A DNA stretch of 64,000 nt, taken from positions 62,001 through 126,000 of the forward strand of contig JACKKY010000001.1 of the NCBI GenBank assembly GCA_024236175.1, in the 5' to 3' direction. The first letter of the stretch is position 1. Each line of letters begins with the position of its first letter. The translations under genes and the position numbers were made by a program. Shown piece after piece: positions 24,004 through 32,493 of this stretch. Below the pieces are notes generated by a model. The model saw only the letters and a program-made list of their open reading frames with translations, was not told the DNA's origin and searched no databases. The DNA comes from Novosphingobium sp. (GTDB taxonomy: Bacteria; Pseudomonadota; Alphaproteobacteria; Sphingomonadales; Sphingomonadaceae).

Positions 24004-26619
24004 ATGCTCAAACTTCAAAGCGGCGCGTCGTTCGGCGCGCTGGCCGTTGCCATTGCCTCGCCGGCCCTGGCCCAGGAGCAACCCGCAGGAGAACGATCGG
24101 GCGGCGTTGCGGAGATCGTCGTTACTGCGACCAAGCGCAGCGAAAATCTCCAGGATGTGGCCATCTCCGTGAACGCAATCGGCGAGAAGGCGCTCGATGA
24201 GCTTCGTGTCGATACGTTCGAGGACTATCTCGTCCAGCTGCCCAATGTGACAGCCGGCGGCAGCGGACCGGGGCAAAGCACGATCTACATTCGCGGCCTC
24301 GCCTCGACGACGCCCAACCTCACCACTGCCGGCGTTGCCGGCCTCGCTCCCAACGTCGCGCTCTATCTCGACGAGCAGCCGCTTTCGCAGCCGGGCCGCA
24401 ACCTGGACGTATATGCCGCCGACCTCGAGCGGATCGAAGTCCTGGCTGGCCCGCAGGGCACGCTGTTCGGCGCCAGTTCGCAGGCCGGTACGGTGCGCCT
24501 CATCACCAACAAGCCGCGCCTTTCGGGCTTTGCGGCGCGCGCCTCGGGCGGCGTTTCCTTCACCAAGGGCGGCGAGACGAGCTACAAGGGCGAGGCGATG
24601 CTGAACGTTCCGGTGACGGACAATTTCGCGCTTCGCGGCGTCGTCTTCCTCGATGACCAAGGCGGCTATGTCGACAACGTGCCGGGAACCCGCACGGTTG
24701 CGGAGAGCGGCAGGTTCCGCCCCGAAGGTACCGTGCGCGCCAACGGCGTGCCCGTCAGCGCCCAACGCGCCGGTTTCCAGGCTGGCAGCGACCTGAGCGG
24801 CGTCAATTTCCTTCCCGCCGACAATGGTGGCATCGCCGAAAAGGATTTCAACGACACGCAATACTCCGGTTTCCGCATTTCCGCGCTCTACGAATTCACG
24901 CCGGACTGGCGGCTGACCGTGACTCACTCGCGCCAGAGCATCGAGGCGGACGGCGTCTTCTTCGCCGATCCGGAACTCGATCTCGATGACCTGTCGATCC
25001 AGCGTTACGAAGACGATCGCCTCGAAGACGATTTCTCCAACACGAGCTGGACAATCGAAGGACGCATCGGCGCGCTCGAACTGCTCTATACCGGAGCCTA
25101 CACCGATCGCGAGACCGAACAGCGCGTCGACTACAGCGACTACCTGTTCGTCGGCCAGTACCTGCCGTACTACATTTGCGATACGGCCGTCGTCTATCCG
25201 ACCTACGTGAGCGCAGCGCCGGCAACGCCGACCTGCCAGCCCCCGAGCCTCTACGTAAACTCCAAGTCCGATACGACGGTTTTCACTCAGGAGTTCCGGG
25301 TCAACACGCCCAAGAAGGAGCGGATTCGCGCAACCTTCGGCGGGTTCTACTCCGATCTCGAGCTGAAGGAGCGCAACGACTTCTACTATCTTTCGCAGCT
25401 GGTCCGCGGCTCCGACGGTGTCACCACGGGTTTCCTGCCCAACTATCCGCTGACCAACATCGCAGCGCCTCCCGGCATGACCGGCAATGCTGCAGCCGGT
25501 TACTTCAGCGACCCCGGACCGTTCCCGTCGGGCGTGGGTTTCCGCAACGACGTGAAGCGGACCGACAAGCAGTGGGGCCTGTTCGGTGAAGCCTCCTTCG
25601 ATGTCGTGCCCGACACACTGTCGGTGACGCTCGGCGCGCGTTACTACGACATCGAAGTGGACTTCGAAGGCAGCGCCAACTCGTCCTTCTTCAACCTCAG
25701 GTCGCCCGTATTCGGCCCCAACACGGCGATTGCGCCGGATCAGCGGGTGGATGCGCAGCTTGCCGGCACCAACATCAGCGCACAGTACGCCCCCGGCAAC
25801 ACGGTCGGCGCGCCCGACAAGGCGAAGACCAGCGGCGTGATCTTCAAAGGCACCGTGACTTTCACCCCGACAGAGGATCTGCTGTTCTACGCGACCTACT
25901 CGGAGGGCTTCCGTCCGGGCCTGCTCAACCGCCCCGGCGGCGCGCAGGGACCAGGCAACTACACCGTGCCGTTCGAGCTCGAAACCGACGAGGTGAAGAA
26001 CTACGAACTCGGCTGGAAGATGGAGCTGCTCGACCGGCAGCTGCGCTTCAACGGCAGCGCTTTCTTTGTCGATATCAGCCGGCTGCAGACGACGATCTTC
26101 GATCCGAGCATCGTCAACCTGTTCTTCTCGGACAACGCGGCCGATGCAGAAATCTATGGCATCGAGGGCGATCTCACCTACGCGCCCTACTCAGTTCCGG
26201 GTCTGACGGTGGCCGGCGCCTTTTCGATCCTCGACACGAAGATCACCAAGGTGCTGACGCCGACCAACGACGTGCTGAAGGGCAGCGAGCTTGCCTATGC
26301 CCCGTCTTTCCAGGGCAATCTGCGCGTCCGTTACGAGTGGGATCTCAACGACACGCTGACGGCCCACGTCCAGCCGCAGGTCGTGCACTCGGCATCGAAA
26401 TACACGGACATCATCGAGATCAACAAGCTGAAGCTCGACAGTTACACGATCTTCAACCTGTCCGCCGGTGTGCGCACCGACGAGTGGTCTTTCGAAGTGT
26501 TCGGAGACAATCTGTTCGACGAACGCGCCCAGCTGGCGGGCAACTTCTACTATGATCGCGCCCGCATCACGACCAACCGGCCGCTGACAGTGGGCATGCG
26601 CGTCTCATACGAGTATTGA
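24004..26619 (+). CDS. TonB-dependent outer membrane receptor
   Basis: An outer-membrane transporter of 871 aa, energised by TonB. A short signal peptide (to about residue 24, ending SPALAQ) is followed by a TonB-box-like EIVVTATKR, the plug domain (IYIRGL, RIEVLAGPQGTLFGASSQAGTVRLIT) and a beta-barrel ending in YEY, with the receptor C-terminal motif in DNLFDERAQ. The start is fixed by the signal peptide and the strong ribosome site. The plug resembles the large sphingomonad receptor family for organic nutrients rather than classical siderophore receptors. The adjacent TPR-sulfotransferase is a common partner in these bacteria. Confidence 0.93.
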   Translation: MLKLQSGASFGALAVAIASPALAQEQPAGERSGGVAEIVVTATKRSENLQDVAISVNAIGEKALDELRVDTFEDYLVQLPNVTAGGSGPGQSTIYIRGLASTTPNLTTAGVAGLAPNVALYLDEQPLSQPGRNLDVYAADLERIEVLAGPQGTLFGASSQAGTVRLITNKPRLSGFAARASGGVSFTKGGETSYKGEAMLNVPVTDNFALRGVVFLDDQGGYVDNVPGTRTVAESGRFRPEGTVRANGVPVSAQRAGFQAGSDLSGVNFLPADNGGIAEKDFNDTQYSGFRISALYEFTPDWRLTVTHSRQSIEADGVFFADPELDLDDLSIQRYEDDRLEDDFSNTSWTIEGRIGALELLYTGAYTDRETEQRVDYSDYLFVGQYLPYYICDTAVVYPTYVSAAPATPTCQPPSLYVNSKSDTTVFTQEFRVNTPKKERIRATFGGFYSDLELKERNDFYYLSQLVRGSDGVTTGFLPNYPLTNIAAPPGMTGNAAAGYFSDPGPFPSGVGFRNDVKRTDKQWGLFGEASFDVVPDTLSVTLGARYYDIEVDFEGSANSSFFNLRSPVFGPNTAIAPDQRVDAQLAGTNISAQYAPGNTVGAPDKAKTSGVIFKGTVTFTPTEDLLFYATYSEGFRPGLLNRPGGAQGPGNYTVPFELETDEVKNYELGWKMELLDRQLRFNGSAFFVDISRLQTTIFDPSIVNLFFSDNAADAEIYGIEGDLTYAPYSVPGLTVAGAFSILDTKITKVLTPTNDVLKGSELAYAPSFQGNLRVRYEWDLNDTLTAHVQPQVVHSASKYTDIIEINKLKLDSYTIFNLSAGVRTDEWSFEVFGDNLFDERAQLAGNFYYDRARITTNRPLTVGMRVSYEY

Positions 26620-26694
26620 GGCGAGAAGCGGCGAATATGGCGGCGGGCGGGCCTCGGCCTTGCCCGCCGCTTCGCATTTCTGGCAGGGAAAGCC

Positions 26695-28674
26695 ATGGCC
26701 ATGAGCGACGAGCAAGCTGTCGAAGCGCTGAAACGGGCGCAGGATGCGCTTCGCGACGGCCTCTTTGACAAAGCGCTGGAGCAGGCGGACGCTATCCTTG
26801 CGGCAAGGCCCGAGGATGCCGACGCATTGTACGTCGCCGCCGTCGCCTGCCGCTATGCAAACCGCTGGGAGGAGGCGAAGAGCTTTCTCGCGAGGTTGCA
26901 CGCAGTCTCGCCCGAATTCGGTCGCGCCTGGCAGGAAGCGGGGCATCTCGCCCGCGCGCAGGGGCGAGTTGAAGAAGCACTCTCGGCCTATGCCCGTGCC
27001 TGTCAGTTCAATCCCGCGCTCGAAGCTAGCTGGCGTGCGCAGATGGAGCTTTTCTCAGCCACGGGCCGGCCGACCGAGGCGGCCGCTGCGCGCGCACAGG
27101 CCGAGCGGCTTGTTTTGCTCCCTCGCGAGCTGCTCGCGGTCACCAACCATCTGCACGAAGGACGCCTGCTGCGCGCCGAGGAAATCTGCCGTCATTTCCT
27201 CCAGCGCAATCCGAAGCATGTGGAAGCCATGCGCCTGCTCGCGGATATAGGTATGCGCCTTGGCGTTCTCGACGATGCCGAATTCCTGCTCGAAAGCGCC
27301 GTTGCCTTCGAACCCGACAACATCCAGGTCCGGCTCGACTACATCGAGGCGCTCAGGAAGCGACAAAAGTTCGAGGCAGCACGCAAGCAGGCCGAAGCGC
27401 TCCATGCACGCGATCCGGAGAACCCGCTGTTCCAGTCGCATCTGGCGATCGAAACCATGCAGACAGGCGACTACGAACGCGCATTCGAACTATTCGATGC
27501 GGTGCTTGCCAGACTTCCTCACGACCCGGCCACGCTGACTTCGAAAGGCCATGCACTGAAGACGACCGGGCGACAGGACGAGGCAGTCGCCTCCTACCGC
27601 GCCGCATACTCGGCAAAACCCGACCACGGCGATGCCTGGTATTCCCTCGCCAATCTCAAGACCTATCGCTTCAGCGAGGATGAAATCGCCGCGATGCACG
27701 AACAGGCCGAACGGCCCGATCTCGCGTTCATGGACCGGGTGCATCTCTCCTTCGCGCTCGGCAAGGCACACGAAGACCGGCGAGAATATGGCGAATCTTT
27801 TCGCTTCTACGAGCAGGGCAACGCCCTCAAGCGCCGCCAGACGCGCTACGATGCCGACAGGATGAGCACTGAACTAATGTCCCAGACCGAATGGTGCACG
27901 GCGGAGCTGTTCGAGCAACACCGGGGCCAGGGCCATGGCGCACCGGATCCGATCTTCATCGTCGGCCTGCCGCGCGCCGGCTCGACACTGCTGGAACAGA
28001 TCCTCGCTTCGCACAGCCAGGTCGACGGCACGCTGGAGCTGCCCAACATCCTTGCGCTCGCGCATCGGCTACGGGGCCGCAAAGCCGGAAAGTCGAACTA
28101 CCCGCAAGTGCTGCATGACCTCACCGGTGAACAGCTCGCGCAGATGGGCCGGGACTACGTCGAGAACACACGCATCCACCGAAAGGGCGCGCCGTTCTTC
28201 ATTGACAAGATGCCGAACAATTTCCGGCATATCGGGCTTATTCGACTGATCCTCCCCAACGCGAAAATCATCGATGCGCGCCGCGCGCCGCTCGACTGCT
28301 GCTTTTCCTGTTTCAAGCAGCTGTTCGCCGAAGGGCAGGAGTTCACTTACGGCTTGCATGAAATCGGGCGCTATTATGCCGACTATGTCGCGCTGATGGC
28401 GCATTGGGACGAAGTGCTACCGGGCACGGTGCTGCGGGTGAACCACGAGGACGTGCTCGACGACCTCGAAGGCCGGGTCCGGCGCATGCTCGAATTTCTC
28501 GGCCTGCCGTTCGAACAGGCCTGCATGGATTTCCACCGCACGGAACGCGCGGTGCGCACCGCGAGTTCCGAACAGGTCCGCCAGCCGATCAGCCGAGCCG
28601 GACAGGATGCCTGGAAGCCATACGAACCCTGGCTTGGAGAACTGCGCGATGCGCTGGGACCGAACCTTTCCTGA
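26695..28674 (+). CDS. TPR-repeat sulfotransferase
   Basis: A 659-aa fusion. The first 350 residues are tetratricopeptide repeats (helical hairpins with the W/G/A/P pattern). A sulfotransferase domain follows, with the 5'-PSB loop IFIVGLPRAGSTLLEQIL at about residues 420-437 that binds the PAPS phosphate, and the 3'-PB region around ARRAPLDCCFS. It lacks a signal peptide, so it would act in the cytoplasm or on the inner face of the membrane. The ATG at 26695 follows AGGGA. It lies 75 bp after the receptor and is probably in the same operon. Proteins of this type are widespread in sphingomonads but their acceptors are unknown. Confidence 0.85.
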   Translation: MAMSDEQAVEALKRAQDALRDGLFDKALEQADAILAARPEDADALYVAAVACRYANRWEEAKSFLARLHAVSPEFGRAWQEAGHLARAQGRVEEALSAYARACQFNPALEASWRAQMELFSATGRPTEAAAARAQAERLVLLPRELLAVTNHLHEGRLLRAEEICRHFLQRNPKHVEAMRLLADIGMRLGVLDDAEFLLESAVAFEPDNIQVRLDYIEALRKRQKFEAARKQAEALHARDPENPLFQSHLAIETMQTGDYERAFELFDAVLARLPHDPATLTSKGHALKTTGRQDEAVASYRAAYSAKPDHGDAWYSLANLKTYRFSEDEIAAMHEQAERPDLAFMDRVHLSFALGKAHEDRREYGESFRFYEQGNALKRRQTRYDADRMSTELMSQTEWCTAELFEQHRGQGHGAPDPIFIVGLPRAGSTLLEQILASHSQVDGTLELPNILALAHRLRGRKAGKSNYPQVLHDLTGEQLAQMGRDYVENTRIHRKGAPFFIDKMPNNFRHIGLIRLILPNAKIIDARRAPLDCCFSCFKQLFAEGQEFTYGLHEIGRYYADYVALMAHWDEVLPGTVLRVNHEDVLDDLEGRVRRMLEFLGLPFEQACMDFHRTERAVRTASSEQVRQPISRAGQDAWKPYEPWLGELRDALGPNLS

Positions 28675-28993
28675 AAGTCCGCAGCACTCGACTAAGCAGT
28701 CACCCAAGAACCGCCCTCTCGGCTCGCCCCGCCGCTGAACCGCTACTTCCTCCGATCGAGGCCAGGCGATCGAGGGAGCGCGGCAACAGCTCCAAGAGCT
28801 CTGCCCGTGGAACAGCAACTGGAAAGCAAGCATATGTCAGCGATATCGCGCGTGGACAGCGCGGTCCGACCGTGACAGCGGCGGAGAAGCTTGCGAGGCC
28901 GTTGGAAGTGGAGCCGGGATCACTGCTCGGTTAAGGCCAGCGGGCTTCGCATACGATCTGTTCTCGGCGTTGCCTCCCGTATTCGGCGCGATC
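28675..28993. other. Intergenic region with a gene remnant
   Basis: The 319 bp between the convergent sulfotransferase and TetR genes hold the XRE-like remnant described separately. No intact gene is present and no convincing terminator was seen. Confidence 0.5.
28827..28934 (+). pseudogene. Remnant of an XRE-family HTH regulator (C-terminal half of HTH)
   Basis: In frame up to a TAA at 28932, the sequence reads QAYVSDIARGQRGPTVTAAE, then KLARPLEVEPGSLLG. This follows the second half of an XRE DNA-binding domain (QxYVSDIERGRRxPTVxTLxKLAxALxVEPxxLL). The first helices are not readable in the same frame, and no start or ribosome site fits, so it looks like a decayed gene end. Confidence 0.45.
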
Positions 28994-29608
28994 TCAGCTG
29001 GGCGGCATTCTTACGAGATTGTGCACTGCCAATCGAAATGCGGCCAATATTCGTTTTGGATCGGCGCCGCGTTCGGCTGTCATGCGGCTCGTCATGCCAT
29101 GGGACAGCATGACTATGGCCTCCAAACGATCGTCTACCTCGCGTTCGGGGATGTGCCCTGAAGATGGCAGGAGGTTTTCTCTCATTATGTCGCGAAACCG
29201 GCGATCTATCCTCTTTACGACATTTGCAACTTTGGGATTCCGGCCAGCTTCAGACATGATTTCAAGCGTTAGGGGAGCGCGGACCGGATCGATCCACCAC
29301 GCAAACTGGGATATCCAGGCATCCATAAACGACGAAGATGTTGCCTGGTCGTTCTTTTCAGCAGCGGCAAGAAGGTCCTCAAAACCCGAGAATCTTCGTT
29401 CCGCAAGCGCAATGATGATCGCTTCCTTGTTGTCAAAGTACTGATAGATGTGTCCGGCGCTCATGTCCGCTGCCGCCGCGATCCGCGACATGCTTGCTCC
29501 GTGAAATCCTTCAGCAAGGAAACACTCTTCAGCAGCGTCAAGGATCTGCTCCTGGCGCCTCTTTGTCCTTTCTTGCTGTCGAGCCAGAGCTTGAGCGGTG
29601 CGAACCAT
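28994..29608 (-). CDS. TetR-family transcriptional regulator
   Basis: A 204-aa repressor-type protein. The N-terminal helix-turn-helix is in QILDAAEECFLAEGFHGASMSRIAAAADMSAGHIYQYF, ending with the typical YxYFxxKE (YQYFDNKEAI). The C-terminal ligand domain is variable. The ATG at 29608 (MVRTAQ) is chosen; an upstream start would add 26 residues. It is divergent from a Rieske oxygenase, and a perfect 20-bp palindrome lies between them, so it very likely represses the oxygenase and itself. The inducer is probably the aromatic or hydrophobic substrate of the oxygenase. Confidence 0.9.
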   Translation of the reverse strand: MVRTAQALARQQERTKRRQEQILDAAEECFLAEGFHGASMSRIAAAADMSAGHIYQYFDNKEAIIIALAERRFSGFEDLLAAAEKNDQATSSSFMDAWISQFAWWIDPVRAPLTLEIMSEAGRNPKVANVVKRIDRRFRDIMRENLLPSSGHIPEREVDDRLEAIVMLSHGMTSRMTAERGADPKRILAAFRLAVHNLVRMPPS

Positions 29609-29715
29609 ATTTCCCCATGCGCATCGGACCATACCGAGGTTGCCCCTGTTCCCTAACGAAACCGACGCCGGGACTGAAGAGGGCAACCTTCAAACGCGGC
29701 CTTGCCAACATATAA

Positions 29716-29735
29716 ACGAATGAATATTCATTCGT
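29716..29735. promoter_or_regulatory. TetR operator candidate (20-bp perfect palindrome)
   Basis: ACGAATGAATATTCATTCGT is identical to its own reverse complement. It lies between the divergent TetR and Rieske genes, 107 bp before the TetR start and 74 bp before the oxygenase GTG start. Length and position are typical for a TetR-family operator. Confidence 0.75.
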
Positions 29736-29809
29736 AAAGTTTGGGCACGGTGCAGATCGGAAAGCCGCTCCTTCCGCCGCGCTTCACAAACAATTGGAGG
29801 AGACCGCCC

Positions 29810-31234
29810 GTGAACAGGCCCGAGACGCTTGGATTTGCCAACATAACCGGCAAGGACATGGATGAGGAAAAGCTCGTCACCTATCCGACTGAGGCATTCC
29901 TTTCGCGCGAGTATCTGGCAGCCGAAAAACGGCTGCTGTGGCCGAAAGTGTGGCAGATGGTCGAGCGCGTCGAAGACTTTCCCGACGTCGGCGACTGGAT
30001 GACCTACAACGTCGCCGATGAATCGATCATCGTCATGCGGGTCGCCGACGGGAATTCGGCTGAGGCTTTTCGGGCGTTCCACAATGTCTGCCCGCACCGT
30101 GGCCGCCAGCTCATTTCCGTTCCGGACGGAGTCCACTCCGTGCGCGGCAAGAACCGCACCAACTTCGTCTGCGGTTTCCACGGCTGGACCTTCGACACTG
30201 ACGGCAACAACACCTACCTGCTCGATCCGCAGGACTGGCACCACAAGCTCACGCCCGAGATGACCTGCCTGAGCACGGTCAAGCTCGATCTGTGGGGCGG
30301 CTTCATCTACATAAATATGGACCCGGACAGCGTATCACTGAAAGAGTGGATGGGGCGCTGCGGTGAAATCCTCGAATATTTCGAGTTCGACAAGATGCGC
30401 TACAAGTGGCGGCAATGGGCGGTTTATCCGTGCAACTGGAAAGTCGCGATCGAGGCCTTTCTCGAGCCTTACCATATATCCGGCACGCACACCCAGTTGC
30501 TCGCCTATGGCGACTATTACGGGGCTTCGCAGCAGTACGGCTGGCACTCAGTGTCGAAGTACGACACTCGCGAAGAAAAGTTCAAGATGGCCCAGAGCTC
30601 GGGCACTGTCCGCGCCGGGAAAGGGGACGACGCTCGGGTATCGACCTACGAGCTCATTCGCGAGAATTACGAGACGGTCATGAACACGGCGTCGACCGAA
30701 ACGCTGGTCAACGCGGCCAAACGGTTGGTGGACGAGCTTCCCGAAACCGCAACGCCGGCCGAATGCATCGACCACTGGCTCAAATCGGCCAAGGCCGACG
30801 ATGCCGCGCGCGGGGTGATCTGGCCAGAAATTCCGCCGGAGATCCAGGCCGAATCCGGCTTGGCCTGGGGCATCTTCCCTAACCAGAACATCCTTCACGG
30901 CGTGACCTTTGCAAGTCCAGCATACCGGGTGAGGCCCTTTGGAGACGATCCCGATAAATGCATCTTCGAAGCCTACGCGCTTGAACGTTTTCCCGAGGGC
31001 GAGGAACCTGAAACCGAATGGGTCGAATGCGAGCGCAGCGAGAAGGAATGGGGACCGGTGCTGATGCAAGATTTCTCCAATATGGAGTTCGTTCAGAAGG
31101 GGATGAAGTCTGCCGGCTTCAGGGGTCCTCTGCCCAATCCACACCAGGAGCAGAAGGTCGTCAACTTGCACCGAAACCTCGCCAACTTCATGGAAGGTCG
31201 CGGCGCGCCGACACTGCTTGACGTGCAAGATTGA
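29810..31234 (+). CDS. Rieske-type aromatic ring-hydroxylating oxygenase, alpha subunit
   Basis: The catalytic subunit of a Rieske non-heme iron oxygenase. The [2Fe-2S] ligands are Cys94-x-His96 (CPHRG) and Cys121-x2-His124 (CGFHGW). The mononuclear iron site is Glu219-x2-His222-x4-His227 (EPYHISGTH). The start is taken as GTG 29810, 9 nt after GGAGG (29796-29800). The protein is 474 aa. No small beta subunit, ferredoxin or reductase gene is adjacent, so electron transfer must be supplied from elsewhere. The divergent TetR suggests substrate-induced expression. The substrate is unknown. Confidence 0.88.
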   Translation: MNRPETLGFANITGKDMDEEKLVTYPTEAFLSREYLAAEKRLLWPKVWQMVERVEDFPDVGDWMTYNVADESIIVMRVADGNSAEAFRAFHNVCPHRGRQLISVPDGVHSVRGKNRTNFVCGFHGWTFDTDGNNTYLLDPQDWHHKLTPEMTCLSTVKLDLWGGFIYINMDPDSVSLKEWMGRCGEILEYFEFDKMRYKWRQWAVYPCNWKVAIEAFLEPYHISGTHTQLLAYGDYYGASQQYGWHSVSKYDTREEKFKMAQSSGTVRAGKGDDARVSTYELIRENYETVMNTASTETLVNAAKRLVDELPETATPAECIDHWLKSAKADDAARGVIWPEIPPEIQAESGLAWGIFPNQNILHGVTFASPAYRVRPFGDDPDKCIFEAYALERFPEGEEPETEWVECERSEKEWGPVLMQDFSNMEFVQKGMKSAGFRGPLPNPHQEQKVVNLHRNLANFMEGRGAPTLLDVQD

Positions 31235-31477
31235 GGCCTAAGTTCGCCTTTCCATGAGCGATCGACTCCCACGGACGGCAGGGCCATCCGGAAGAGATGC
31301 GCGCTCTCGGCTAACAGGTTCAGCCGATTGTGCCGGGCATAGAAGTTTGCGCCAATGGCCCCTTCCTAAATGGCGCGATCCGCATCTCCACTTTCTTGAA
31401 CCCGCCTGACCGAAACGGCATGCATTTGTGGGGATCAAGGAGCGTTGACGACGCTCACCGGCAAATCCGGCGGACTC

Positions 31478-32260
31478 TTACATTTCCTGAACCCAGATAT
31501 TGCGAAAACTGATTGGCGGACTCGGATCGCGATGGTCCTGGAGCATGATCGGTAGCCGGCCGTGCGCCCGGTAGCGCGGTTTGCCAACCCAAACCGTTTC
31601 GCCCCGCAACTTGACCCCATTCTGGATAAGCACGCCATTCATGTATGCGGTGACCACAGCAGGACTGGCCAACGCCCCGCCTCTCCCGAAACGGGGCGCC
31701 TTCCAGATCACGTCGTAGCTCTGCCATTCGCCGGGCGGGCGCATGGGGTTAGCCAGTGGCGAATACTGCTTGTAGACGGCGCCTGCCTGACCATTCCCAT
31801 AGGTCTTGTTTTGGTAGCTATCGAGAATCTGGAGTTCGTACCCGGCATCCTGCTTCCCGGTCGCTCCCAGGAACAAGCCGCTGTTCCCGCGCGCCTGCCC
31901 ATCGCCGGTGATGTCCTTGGGGATACGCCATTCGAGATGGAGCCTGTAGTCACGGAATTTTCGGCGTGTGCGGATGTTGCCGGTGCCCTTTTTCACGATC
32001 AGCGTGCCACCGTTCACCGTCCACGGCGCTGGCGAGCCATCCATCGAGGCCCACTCGTCCAAGTCGTCGCCATCGAACAGTGCTATCGCATCCGGTGGCG
32101 GCTGCACCGGTTTCGCAGGACCCGGTTCGACAATTGGAGGAACTGGCTCCCAGACCTCGGTCGCGCCGGGAAGACGCAAGCCCACAATCCAGGCCAGAAT
32201 GACACCCGTCACCAGGACAATGGCGATAGACAGACCGGCAATCGAGTGACTACGGCGCAT
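31478..32260 (-). CDS. DUF1080 family protein, 3-keto-disaccharide hydrolase type
   Basis: A 260-aa protein with an N-terminal membrane anchor (about residues 8-28), a Pro-rich linker and one DUF1080 (3-keto-disaccharide hydrolase; concanavalin-like jelly roll) domain starting at ALFDGDDLDEWAS. Typical family motifs are present: GNSGLFLG, GYELQILDSY, GAVYKQYSP, GEWQSYDVIWKAPRF and a C-terminal GPISFRNI-like PPISFRNIWVQE. Members cleave glycosides whose sugar has first been oxidised at C3. The membrane-anchored periplasmic location fits an upstream periplasmic oxidase. The ATG at 32260 follows GGAGGTG. It is divergent from the GH2 gene. Confidence 0.85.
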   Translation of the reverse strand: MRRSHSIAGLSIAIVLVTGVILAWIVGLRLPGATEVWEPVPPIVEPGPAKPVQPPPDAIALFDGDDLDEWASMDGSPAPWTVNGGTLIVKKGTGNIRTRRKFRDYRLHLEWRIPKDITGDGQARGNSGLFLGATGKQDAGYELQILDSYQNKTYGNGQAGAVYKQYSPLANPMRPPGEWQSYDVIWKAPRFGRGGALASPAVVTAYMNGVLIQNGVKLRGETVWVGKPRYRAHGRLPIMLQDHRDPSPPISFRNIWVQEM

Positions 32261-32322
32261 CGTTCACCTCCATTGGCGCGGGCAACCAAGCGTTGCGCGT
32301 GATCGCCCGGACGCTGAATTCT

Positions 32323-32355
32323 GCCGATCAGGCCGGATCGACGCAACGGCGCGTC
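32323..32355 (-). pseudogene. Scar of a glycoside hydrolase C-terminus
   Basis: On the minus strand the reading DAPLRRSGLIG is identical to 11 residues at the C-terminus of the intact GH106-type gene (about 60450-60482), and similarity continues weakly on both sides (GFDAP...GRIQ against RPDAP...GPVR). No start, upstream domain or stop belongs to it. It is most simply the end of a lost relative of the rhamnosidase gene. Confidence 0.4.
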
Positions 32356-32464
32356 GAATCCGAGGTTCGGCAAGGCGACCTGACGATGGAATCGCCTCAA
32401 TCCTGGTCCTTTCGTGTCGGCAAGCTTCGCGGACGCGTTGACCTGAACGCAATTCGATGCGATC

Positions 32465-32475
32465 TGGTCTGACCA
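32465..32475. promoter_or_regulatory. GntR/FCD-type operator candidate before GH2
   Basis: TGGTCTGACCA is a palindrome, within (C)TGGTCTGACCAATT, 19 bp before the GH2 start codon. It resembles sites before the DUF1593 and ThuA genes (TTGGNNNGACCAA) and the TGGTNNNACCA pattern of FCD-type GntR regulators. Confidence 0.45.
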
Positions 32476-32493
32476 ATTTGCGGAGATCGCCTG

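Noticed and set aside
31235..31477. Small gene between the Rieske and DUF1080 genes
   Set aside because: Short open frames here lack ribosome sites and any recognisable pattern; a weak GAGCGT/ACGCTC hairpin near 31440 may be a terminator but is too short to call.
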